Positions 1 to 7,505 of a stretch of DNA of 48,086 nucleotides are shown here, one piece after another. Within the stretch, counting starts at the first letter, position 1. Each line of letters begins with the position of its first letter. Origin of the DNA: Pseudomonas putida (lineage in GTDB: Bacteria; Pseudomonadota; Gammaproteobacteria; Pseudomonadales; Pseudomonadaceae); contig NZ_JANHLC010000016.1 of the NCBI RefSeq assembly GCF_028682395.1, forward strand, positions 1 through 48,086. The letters are read 5' to 3'. Under the pieces are notes generated by a model. That model had not been told where the DNA came from. It saw only the letters and a list, made by a program, of their open reading frames with translations, and made no database searches. The position numbers were made by a program, and so were the translations under genes.

Positions 1-169
1 TAGCAATGGCACTTACACCTACACCCTGACTTCGCCGGTAACCAACACGCCAAACGGTGATAACGGCGCCAATATCGCCCTCAATGAGACCTTCACTTAC
101 TCGGCCACCGACGCGGTAGGCAATACGGTCACCGGCACGATCCAGATCAGCATCGTCGACGATGTACCC
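1..169 (+). repeat. Adhesin domain repeat, copy A (pairs with 721-886)
   Basis: The first 30 bases differ from 721-750 at a single position, and the whole segment can be aligned with 721-886 with one codon of length difference. Both copies encode a NGTYTYTLTS strand, a TESF/NETF strand and the ending IVDDVP. This is a tandem-type domain repeat inside the adhesin; more copies probably lie upstream of the window. Confidence 0.75.
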
Positions 170-3100
170 ACCGCCAAGGCCGATACCGCTCAGGTCACAG
201 AGGGCGACACCGTCACCACCAATGTGCTGGGTAACGACATTCTGGGGGCCGATGGTGCGGCCGTGATCGGCGTCAAGGCCGGTAGCCAGACAGCCAATGT
301 CAGCACTGGCCTGAATACCACGATTACCGGCACCTACGGCACGCTGACGCTCAATGCGGCTGGCGTTGCGGTCTATCACAGCAACCCCAACGCGGTAACG
401 CCGCCCGGTGCGAGTGATGTGTTCACCTACACGATTCGCGATGGCGACGGTGATTTGAGTACCACCACGCTGACCATCAATGTTGCCGACAGCGGCCTGA
501 AGGCGGTGCCCGATGGCGATATTACGGTGTACGAAAAGGCCCTCGACCTGAGCAAGGACGGCCAGGACCTGGCCGCCGGTACGGTCATTGGCAGTGACCC
601 GAGCAACACGGGCGAAACCGCCAGCGGCACCCTGGTCGGCGCGGCTACGGGCGGTACGGGCCCGCTGACCTTTGCCCTGGTGGGCAGTGCCACCGGCAGC
701 TATGGGCAGATCCTGCTCAATAGCAATGGCACCTACACCTACACCCTGACCTCGGCACCGAAGACTTCACCCAGTGCCAATGACGGTCCCAATGTGCTGA
801 CCGAGAGCTTTGCCTACAAGGCCACCGATGCCCTGGGCAATACGGTGAACAGCACCATTGTGATCAGCATTGTCGACGACGTACCCAAAGCCGTGGCCAG
901 TGAACGTTCGGTCACCACGGTGGAAGTGGATTCGAATCTGCTGCTGATCATCGATGTCTCCGGCAGCATGGCCGATGCCTCGGGCGTGCCCGGCTTGAGT
1001 CGGCTGGCACTGGCCAAGCAGGCCATCAGCACGCTATTGGACAAGTACGATGACATGGGGGATGTGAAGGTGCAGGTGGTGACATTCAGCACCAATGCCA
1101 CCGACCGCACTTCAACCTGGGTCGATATCGCCACCGCCAAGACTATCGTCAATGGCCTGACGGCCGGCGGCAACACCAACTACGACGCGGCAGTGGCGAC
1201 CGCGCAGACAGCCTTTGGCACCAGCGGCAAGCTGGTGGGGGCGCAAAATGTCGGCTATTTCTTCTCCGATGGCGTCCCGACTGCCGGGCAGGAAATCGGT
1301 ACCGCCGATGAGACCGCCTGGAAAGCCTTTCTCGATGCCAACGGAATCAAGTCCTATGCCATCGGGCTGGGTACCGGGGTCAACAGCGCGGCACTCAACC
1401 CCCTGGCCTACGACGGCAGTACTCATACCGACACCAACTCGGTCGTCGTCACCGATCTCAACCAACTCAACTCGGTGCTGGCAGGCACCGTGCAAGGCGC
1501 ACCGGTGACGGGCAGCCTGTTGACCGACGGCTCGTTTGGCGCCGATGGCGGCTTTGTCAAATCGCTGGTGGTGGGGGGGATTACCTACACGTTCGACCCG
1601 ACGGCCAACAGTAACCAGGGCGGTATGACCGTCGCCGGCGGTACGGGCACAGGCACCTTCGATACCGTGAGCAACAGCATCACCATCACCACCGGCAGTG
1701 GTGGCACCCTGATTGTCGATATGGACACGGGCGAGTACATCTACACGCCACCGAAAGTCAGCGGCGTTCAGGTCACGGAAAATATCGGCTTTGTACTGGT
1801 CGATAACGACGGCGACCTGGGCGGTGCGCAACTGGTGATCAAGGTCAATCCCAACGCAGCGCCGGTGGCGGGCGATGACCATGTCATCACCAACCTGTTG
1901 GCCGCCAATATCAATGTGCCGGCAGCCTTGTTGCTGGCCAATGATACGGACCCGAATGGCGATCCACTGAATGCCGCTCCCACGACCTTCAATACTGGCT
2001 GGATTGCCAGAGGCGCCGAATTCACTGGCACCACGACGGTTCCCGGATTTGCCGGCCCCGGCAACAGTTCCGCCAACCAGGCGCTTACCGTGGCGCGTAG
2101 CGCCTTTACCAGCAACAGCGCCATGATGACAGCCGTGGCGGTGGTCAGCGGCTATCTGGGGGCGGTCAACGGCGCGGCGGCCAACGCGCAGGATGTGATT
2201 ACCGTCACGCTCAAGCAGGGCGAAACATTGACCCTCGATCACTCGTTGGCCGCCTCACACCTGGCCATGGAGTGGCAATACGTTCCTACGGTTGGTGCTG
2301 CCACTGCCTACACGGCGATTGCCGATGGCGGCCTGTTCACCGCCTTGCAGGATGGGACCTACAGAATCCACCTGACCAACCTGGCAGATGCCCAGGTGGG
2401 CAATGCTGCCGAAAACTATCAACTGACCATGACGGTCAACTATGCCGACGCGGCGGACAGCACGCCCGACTACAGCGGTACGTATACGGCCAACGACAGC
2501 CATGGCGGCAGCGACAGCGCGGCGATCAGCATCACCTACCAGGCCGGGCACACGCTGACGGGGACTTCGGGCGATGACGTGCTGCTGGCGGCGCCGGGCG
2601 ACAATATCCTCAACGGCAATGACGGCAACGATGTCCTCAGTGTGGTCAGCGGCACCAACAGCCTGTACGGCGGCAATGGCAATGACCTGCTATTCAGTGG
2701 CTCGGGTAACGACCTGCTCGATGGCGGGGCGGGCAACGACACGGTCAGCTACCTCAATGCCACGGCCGGGGTGACGGTCGATCTGGGCCATGTTGGCCAG
2801 CAGAATACTGTCGGTGCGGGGCTCGATACGCTGGTGTCGATAGAGAACCTGATCGGTTCCAACTACAACGACACCCTGACCGGCGACAACAATGCCAATG
2901 TGCTGAGTGGCGGTTTGGGCAATGACACCCTGATTGGCGGCGGTGGCGATGACCTGCTGATTGGCGGGATGGGTAACAACACCCTGACCGGCGGTCCGGG
3001 AGCCGATACCTTCCAGTGGCTGCAAGGCAATAGTGGGCACGACCTGGTGACGGACTTCAGCCTGGGCACCGACAAGCTCGACCTTGCCCAACTGCTACAA

Positions 3101-3364
3101 GGGGAGAACGCCAGTTCGGCTTCGCTGGACGACTACCTGCACTTCAAGGTGACCGGCAGCGGCGCTACGTTGGTCTCGACCATTGATATCAGTTCGGTAG
3201 CGGGGGCAGCGCCGACCCAGACCATCGATCTGGCCGGGGTCAGTTTGGCAACGCACTATGGGGTGACGCCGGGCTCGGGCGGGGTGATTGCTGCCGGAGC
3301 GGATACCGCGACCATTATCAATGGCATGCTCAACGATCATTCGTTGAAGGTGGATACGGTCTGA
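2..3364 (+). CDS. Giant RTX adhesin, C-terminal part (LapA/MapA-type), 5' truncated by window
   Basis: The reading frame is open from base 2, so the N-terminus and most repeats lie outside the window; 1,120 residues are visible. In order there are Ig/cadherin-like repeat domains (two copies, around 2-169 and 721-886), a von Willebrand A domain from about 926 whose metal-site motif DVSGS lies at 953-967, further beta-rich domains, and calcium-binding RTX nonapeptides of the form GGxGxD at about 2600-3010. The tail has the DLVTDFSLGTDKLDL pattern usual for type I secretion signals. This layout is that of Pseudomonas biofilm adhesins exported by a type I system and anchored at the outer membrane. 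LapA normally sits beside lapBCE/lapDG; these are not seen downstream, and recQ is close, so the second pseudomonad adhesin MapA is the better guess. That choice is inference. No transporter genes are visible in the window. Confidence 0.9.
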   Translation, partial: SNGTYTYTLTSPVTNTPNGDNGANIALNETFTYSATDAVGNTVTGTIQISIVDDVPTAKADTAQVTEGDTVTTNVLGNDILGADGAAVIGVKAGSQTANVSTGLNTTITGTYGTLTLNAAGVAVYHSNPNAVTPPGASDVFTYTIRDGDGDLSTTTLTINVADSGLKAVPDGDITVYEKALDLSKDGQDLAAGTVIGSDPSNTGETASGTLVGAATGGTGPLTFALVGSATGSYGQILLNSNGTYTYTLTSAPKTSPSANDGPNVLTESFAYKATDALGNTVNSTIVISIVDDVPKAVASERSVTTVEVDSNLLLIIDVSGSMADASGVPGLSRLALAKQAISTLLDKYDDMGDVKVQVVTFSTNATDRTSTWVDIATAKTIVNGLTAGGNTNYDAAVATAQTAFGTSGKLVGAQNVGYFFSDGVPTAGQEIGTADETAWKAFLDANGIKSYAIGLGTGVNSAALNPLAYDGSTHTDTNSVVVTDLNQLNSVLAGTVQGAPVTGSLLTDGSFGADGGFVKSLVVGGITYTFDPTANSNQGGMTVAGGTGTGTFDTVSNSITITTGSGGTLIVDMDTGEYIYTPPKVSGVQVTENIGFVLVDNDGDLGGAQLVIKVNPNAAPVAGDDHVITNLLAANINVPAALLLANDTDPNGDPLNAAPTTFNTGWIARGAEFTGTTTVPGFAGPGNSSANQALTVARSAFTSNSAMMTAVAVVSGYLGAVNGAAANAQDVITVTLKQGETLTLDHSLAASHLAMEWQYVPTVGAATAYTAIADGGLFTALQDGTYRIHLTNLADAQVGNAAENYQLTMTVNYADAADSTPDYSGTYTANDSHGGSDSAAISITYQAGHTLTGTSGDDVLLAAPGDNILNGNDGNDVLSVVSGTNSLYGGNGNDLLFSGSGNDLLDGGAGNDTVSYLNATAGVTVDLGHVGQQNTVGAGLDTLVSIENLIGSNYNDTLTGDNNANVLSGGLGNDTLIGGGGDDLLIGGMGNNTLTGGPGADTFQWLQGNSGHDLVTDFSLGTDKLDLAQLLQGENASSASLDDYLHFKVTGSGATLVSTIDISSVAGAAPTQTIDLAGVSLATHYGVTPGSGGVIAAGADTATIINGMLNDHSLKVDTV
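721..886 (+). repeat. Adhesin domain repeat, copy B (pairs with 1-169)
   Basis: Second copy of the adhesin repeat described at 1-169. Its start is nearly identical, it then diverges, and it ends again with the VDDVP motif just before the von Willebrand A domain. The loss of identity away from the start suggests an older, degenerating copy at the end of the array. Confidence 0.75.
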
Positions 3365-3382
3365 CAGCGAGCCTGCGTTTGG

Positions 3383-3405
3383 GCCGACGCCGCCTGGCGT
3401 TCGGC
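3383..3405. terminator. Possible stem-loop between convergent adhesin and DUF454 genes
   Basis: GCCGACGCC and GGCGTTCGGC pair with one bulge around a GCCT loop, midway between two convergent genes. There is no T-run on either side, so a terminator role is only suggested by position. Confidence 0.3.
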
Positions 3406-3795
3406 TCAGCGGGTCTTCTGGCGCAGGATATACAGGGTGACCAGCACCGCGCTGGTCAGCATAAAGCCGCGTGCCCAGGGCAGAGGGACCAGGTAGCAGG
3501 AAAGGCCGATGCTCAGCCACATCAGGCCAATGGCGTAGACCTTGCCCTTGAGGGGGATGCCATGGCCATCGAGATAGTCGCGGATCCATGGGCCAAGCCG
3601 TGGATGACCCACCAGCCACGCATAGAAACGCGGCGAACTGCGGGCAAAGCAGCCAGCGGCCAGGAGGAGGAAAGGAGTGGTGGGCAACACCGGAAGAAAA
3701 ATCCCGATCACCCCCAGCGCCACGCTCAACCAGCCAATGGCCAGTAGGGCGTAGCGCAGTACCAGAGGGCGCTGGGTAGACGATCTGGACGTCAC
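3406..3795 (-). CDS. DUF454 (YbaN-family) small inner-membrane protein
   Basis: A 129-residue protein with three to four hydrophobic segments. The first carries the family signature (GWLSVALGVIGIFLPVLPTT, residues about 21-40), followed by PFLLLAAGCFARSSPRFY and HPRLGPWIRDY, which are characteristic of DUF454/YbaN. The function of the family is not established. The start is GTG at 3793-3795, six bases after the stop of the upstream UPF0149 gene, so the two are probably cotranscribed. It converges on the adhesin gene. Confidence 0.85.
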   Translation of the reverse strand: MTSRSSTQRPLVLRYALLAIGWLSVALGVIGIFLPVLPTTPFLLLAAGCFARSSPRFYAWLVGHPRLGPWIRDYLDGHGIPLKGKVYAIGLMWLSIGLSCYLVPLPWARGFMLTSAVLVTLYILRQKTR

Positions 3796-3801
3796 GCGGA
3801 C

Positions 3802-4389
3802 TCAGTGATGGCGTGGCTTGAGCAGTGCCGGCTTTTCGTCCGGGGCGTTGCACAGCAGGTAAAGCGCGGTCAGCGCTTCGGGGATCTGCACGATCATGTC
3901 GTCCATCAGGTTGGCGTCGCCGGCGATATCGGCAAACTCAGGCTGCTCGTCGAACAGGCCCGAACCGACCATGATCGGCAACAGCATTTCGCTGACTTCT
4001 TCCTCGGCGGTCTCGAACCAGGCTTCTTCGCGCAGGAACACACCTTCCATAAAACCGATGCACCAGCCGCGCAGTTCGGAATCATCCGGATCGTCGCCGA
4101 GGTCGAGGTCGCACGGTAGTTCGAATTCCTCGTCCGAAGCCAACTGGCGGCCGATATGGGCCTTGAGCTGGATCAGGGTGGCTTCGATTTCCTCGCGCTG
4201 GGCGGCATCGGCGTAGTGGGGCTCTTCGGCGAACAGGGCGTCGATCCATTCGCGATCGGGTACGGTCTCGGCACAGATCGAGAGGGCGGTCAGGTAGCCG
4301 TGAGCGGCCACGTAGTCCAGCGCTTCTTCATGCAGCTCGTCGGCGTCGAGGAAGGCTTGCAGGCGGGTTAGTTGCTCAGCGAAGGACAT
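3802..4389 (-). CDS. UPF0149 (YecA/YgfB-family) protein
   Basis: A 195-residue acidic protein. The chosen start (MSFAEQLTRLQAFLDADE) is preceded by AAGGTAG; an upstream in-frame extension lacks family similarity. The central GWCIGFMEGVFL segment is the YecA/YgfB signature, and the length fits the family. There is no C-terminal SEC-C zinc motif: the protein ends in KPALLKPRHH. The molecular role of the family is unclear. It is divergent from recQ and leads a two-gene unit with the DUF454 gene. Confidence 0.8.
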   Translation of the reverse strand: MSFAEQLTRLQAFLDADELHEEALDYVAAHGYLTALSICAETVPDREWIDALFAEEPHYADAAQREEIEATLIQLKAHIGRQLASDEEFELPCDLDLGDDPDDSELRGWCIGFMEGVFLREEAWFETAEEEVSEMLLPIMVGSGLFDEQPEFADIAGDANLMDDMIVQIPEALTALYLLCNAPDEKPALLKPRHH

Positions 4390-4510
4390 TGAAGGGCTAC
4401 CTTGGGAATAAACGATGCTGAATTCTAGGCCTTCTTGAGCCTCGTGCCCAGCCGCAGCGCAGATATCGCTGCACCAGACGGTTCGTCGCGGCCGCCCTGT
4501 CGCGGTGGGC

Positions 4511-4530
4511 GCTCGGGTATACTGCCGCGT
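4511..4530 (+). promoter_or_regulatory. Possible recQ promoter (-10 TATACT)
   Basis: The 263-base divergent region 4390-4652 contains TATACT preceded by GGG, a common pseudomonad -10 context, about 135 bases before the recQ start. No convincing -35 hexamer is seen. Nothing else in this gap is recognisable. Confidence 0.3.
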
Positions 4531-4652
4531 TTTGTGATGCCCCACCTGTGTGTGGTGGTTCGAGTAACGTGCGCTTACGGAATTTTCCCCGGCAAGTGCG
4601 TCAGTCTCGACCAGTCTTTACCGGGGCGTTTCGCTGATTTTTGGAGTTACCG

Positions 4653-6782
4653 ATGCTCGAACAGGCTCAACGCGTCCTCAAGGATATCTTTGGTTACGAC
4701 AGCTTCCGTGGTCGCCAGGGTGCCATTATTGAGCGCGTGGCCGGCGGCGGTGATGCCCTGGTCCTGATGCCCACCGGGGGCGGCAAGTCCCTGTGCTTCC
4801 AGGTCCCGGCATTGCTGCGTGAAGGCTTGGCGGTGGTGGTTTCGCCGTTGATCGCATTGATGGACGATCAGGTGGCGACCCTCGAGGAACTGGGCGTCGC
4901 GGCAGCGGCCCTGAACTCGACCCTGAGCGCCGAGCAGCAGCGTGATCTCGCCGCCCGCATCAAGCGCGGCGAGGTGAAAATGCTCTACCTGGCCCCCGAG
5001 CGGCTGGTCCAGCCACGCATGCTGGGCTTTCTGCAGAGTCTTGAGATTGCCCTGTTTGCCATCGATGAAGCGCACTGCGTTTCCCAGTGGGGGCATGATT
5101 TCCGTCCGGAGTATCTGCAACTGGGCCAGTTGGCCGAGATGTTCCCGCAGGTTCCGCGTATTGCCCTGACCGCCACGGCCGACAAACGTACGCGCGAAGA
5201 AATCGTCAACCGCCTGCATCTGCAAGACGCCGAACGTTTCCTGTCGAGCTTCGACCGGCCGAATATCTTTTATCGCATCGTGCCCAAGGAGCAGCCGCGC
5301 AAACAGTTGCTCGCGTTCCTGTCGGAGCGGCGCAGCGATGCGGGGATCGTCTATTGCCTGTCACGCAAGAAAGTCGATGAAGTCGCAGCCTTTCTCTGCG
5401 AACAGGGCTTTCCGGCATTGCCCTATCATGCCGGGCTGCCCAGTGAGGTCCGTGCGGCCAACCAGAAGCGCTTCCTCAATGAGGAAGGGCTGATCATGGT
5501 GGCCACCATTGCGTTCGGCATGGGCATCGACAAGCCCAACGTGCGCTTTGTCGCCCACCTGGACCTGCCCAAGTCCCTGGAAGCCTACTACCAGGAGACC
5601 GGTCGGGCCGGGCGTGATGGCCTGCCGGCCGATGCCTGGATGGCCTACGGCCTGCAAGACGTACTGATGCTCAAGCAGATGCTGCAGAGTTCCGAGGGCG
5701 ACGAGCGCCATAAGCGCCTGGAGCATCACAAGCTCGATGCCATGCTGGCGCTGTGCGAGGAAACCCGCTGCCGCCGGCAAACCCTGCTGGCCTATTTCGA
5801 CGAAGACATGCCTCAGCCCTGCGGCCATTGCGACAACTGTGTCGATGGGGTGCAGACCTGGGATGCCACCGAGCCAGCGCGCCAGGCCTTGTCGACCATC
5901 TACCGGACGGGGCAACGCTACGGCGTCGGTCATCTGGTGGATGTGCTGCTGGGCAAGGAAAACGACAAGGTCCGCAGCTTTGGCCACCAGCACCTGGCGG
6001 TGTTTGGCATCGGCAAGGCGCGCTCCGAAGGGGAGTGGCGTTCGCTGTTCCGTCAGTTGGTGGCCCGGGGCCTGGCCGATATCGACCTGGAGGGTTATGG
6101 CGGCCTGCGTCTGAGCGACATCTGCCGGCCGTTACTGCGCGGTGAGGTCACCCTGGAACTGCGCCGCGATCTCAAGCCGCAAACCAGCGTCAAGAGCAGC
6201 TCCGGCAGCCCGGCCAGCCAACTGGTGCGGGGCGAGGAGCGCGAACAGTGGGAAGCCCTGCGGGCCCTGCGGCGCAAGCTGGCGGAAGAGCATGGCGTGC
6301 CGCCCTACGTTATTTTCCCCGATTCGACATTGCTGGAAATGTTGCGCAGCCAGCCCGGATCCCTGGCCGAAATGGCGACGGTCAGCGGCGTCGGTGCGCG
6401 CAAGCTGGAGCGCTATGGCGAGGCTTTCCTCGAAGTGCTCGGCGGCCAGGGCGAAGCGCCGAAGGTGGTGGCCGATCTTCGCCACGAATTGATCAGCCTG
6501 GCGCGCGCCGGTATGACGCCCGTGCAGATCGCCGGCCAGTTGCAATGCTCGGAAAAAAACGTCTACACACTGCTGGCCGAGGCCATCGGCCGCCAGCAGT
6601 TGTCGTTGGAACAGGCCCTGGACCTGCCCGAGGATTTGCTCGGTGAAGTGCAGGATGCCTTCCTCGACGGTGAGGGCGAGTTGCCGGCGGTGACGGCCAT
6701 TGCCGAGCAGTTCGCGGGTCGGGTTCCGGAAGGCGTTTTGTACTGTGTTCGGGCGGCATTGCAATCGGAGTTCGAAATTTGA
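4653..6782 (+). CDS. recQ: ATP-dependent DNA helicase RecQ
   Basis: A 709-residue superfamily 2 3'-5' helicase acting in recombination and repair of stalled forks. The Walker A motif TGGGKS is at about residues 41-46 and the DEAH box is near 138, followed by the RecQ signature HCVSQWGHDFRPEY. Motifs V and VI (ATIAFGMGIDKPNVR, QETGRAGRDG) are intact. The zinc-binding cysteines appear in LCEETRCRR and CGHCDNC near residue 390. A winged-helix domain follows, and an HRDC domain lies at about 530-600. An additional C-terminal helical region of roughly 100 residues follows HRDC, so the protein is longer than E. coli RecQ (about 610). The ATG at 4653 was chosen because GGAG lies just upstream. Confidence 0.97.
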   Translation: MLEQAQRVLKDIFGYDSFRGRQGAIIERVAGGGDALVLMPTGGGKSLCFQVPALLREGLAVVVSPLIALMDDQVATLEELGVAAAALNSTLSAEQQRDLAARIKRGEVKMLYLAPERLVQPRMLGFLQSLEIALFAIDEAHCVSQWGHDFRPEYLQLGQLAEMFPQVPRIALTATADKRTREEIVNRLHLQDAERFLSSFDRPNIFYRIVPKEQPRKQLLAFLSERRSDAGIVYCLSRKKVDEVAAFLCEQGFPALPYHAGLPSEVRAANQKRFLNEEGLIMVATIAFGMGIDKPNVRFVAHLDLPKSLEAYYQETGRAGRDGLPADAWMAYGLQDVLMLKQMLQSSEGDERHKRLEHHKLDAMLALCEETRCRRQTLLAYFDEDMPQPCGHCDNCVDGVQTWDATEPARQALSTIYRTGQRYGVGHLVDVLLGKENDKVRSFGHQHLAVFGIGKARSEGEWRSLFRQLVARGLADIDLEGYGGLRLSDICRPLLRGEVTLELRRDLKPQTSVKSSSGSPASQLVRGEEREQWEALRALRRKLAEEHGVPPYVIFPDSTLLEMLRSQPGSLAEMATVSGVGARKLERYGEAFLEVLGGQGEAPKVVADLRHELISLARAGMTPVQIAGQLQCSEKNVYTLLAEAIGRQQLSLEQALDLPEDLLGEVQDAFLDGEGELPAVTAIAEQFAGRVPEGVLYCVRAALQSEFEI

Positions 6783-6847
6783 GAGGTCATTTACGACATC
6801 TGTTGTTTTAAGGCGTCGCGACGCTTGCCTATAGGCAGATGCCATGC

Positions 6848-6866
6848 TTAGCTGGCTAATAATTAG
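6848..6866 (+). promoter_or_regulatory. SlyA-like operator overlapping a second palindrome
   Basis: TTAGCTGGCTAA (6848-6859) is a perfect 5+5 inverted repeat and matches the published SlyA consensus TTAGCAAGCTAA at 10 of 12 positions. It overlaps CTAATAATTAG (6856-6866), another inverted repeat around one central base. The pair ends 33 bases before the start of a MarR/SlyA-family gene, a position suited to autoregulation. Confidence 0.55.
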
Positions 6867-6899
6867 TTTTGTCTATTTCAGCCTGATCATGAGTTTCCT

Positions 6900-7334
6900 A
6901 TGCCGTTAACCGATGAACACCGCTTTGGCATGCAACTGGCCCATATGTCCCGAGGCTGGCGTGCTGAGCTGGATCGCCGCCTGGCGGGTCTTGGCCTGTC
7001 CCAGGCCCGTTGGCTGGTGCTGTTGCATCTCGCCCGTTTCGAGGAGCCGCCGACCCAGCGCGAGCTGGCCAAGAGCGTGGGCGTCGAAGGGCCGACATTG
7101 GCTCGTTTGCTCGACAGTCTGGAAGCCCAGGGCCTGGTCCAGCGGCATGCGGTGGTGGAAGACCGGCGGGCGAAGAAGATTGCCCTGTGCGCACCGGCGT
7201 TGCCGCTGATCGAGAAGATCGAAGCGATTGCCAATGCATTGCGCCAGGAAGTGTTCGTCGGCGTCGATGAAGAAGAATTGCGGATCTGCATGCGCGTGCA
7301 TGCGCGGATTCTGGCGAATCTGGAGAAGTCCTGA
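6900..7334 (+). CDS. MarR/SlyA-family transcriptional regulator
   Basis: A 144-residue winged-helix regulator of typical MarR length. The N-terminal half includes GLSQARWLVLLHLARFEEPPTQRELAKSV, the usual helix 1/helix-turn-helix entry. The recognition helix follows (GPTLARLLDSLEAQGLV), then the wing with EDRRAKKIAL. C-terminal helices would form the dimer interface. A SlyA-type palindrome lies directly upstream at 6848, favouring the SlyA subgroup and self-regulation. Ligand and targets cannot be read from the sequence. It stands alone between recQ and the FimV-family gene. Confidence 0.9.
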   Translation: MPLTDEHRFGMQLAHMSRGWRAELDRRLAGLGLSQARWLVLLHLARFEEPPTQRELAKSVGVEGPTLARLLDSLEAQGLVQRHAVVEDRRAKKIALCAPALPLIEKIEAIANALRQEVFVGVDEEELRICMRVHARILANLEKS

Positions 7335-7357
7335 AGCGCGGCCTTTTTGAGAAACAA

Positions 7358-7398
7358 CGGCAGGCAGACTATAAGGTTTACCCGAAGGCTGCTTGCCG
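7358..7398 (+). other. Inverted repeat upstream of the FimV-family gene
   Basis: CGGCAGGCAG (7358-7367) pairs with CTGCTTGCCG (7389-7398), nine Watson-Crick pairs plus one G-T, around a 21-base loop. No T-run follows. It could be an mRNA structure or a binding site in the gap between the MarR gene and the LysM gene. Confidence 0.35.
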
Positions 7399-7505
7399 AT
7401 AGTGCCGGTTGATAGACAGGCTGTTTTCTATAAAACCTCGATACGCTAATGGCACTACGATATTGTTTGTGGATCACGTGGATTTCGGTCAGCTAAGGGA
7501 TGCCC

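Noticed and set aside
1112..2242. A 376-codon frame antisense to the adhesin.
   Set aside because: Same codon-bias artefact; the sense frame has clear vWA and RTX domains through this stretch.
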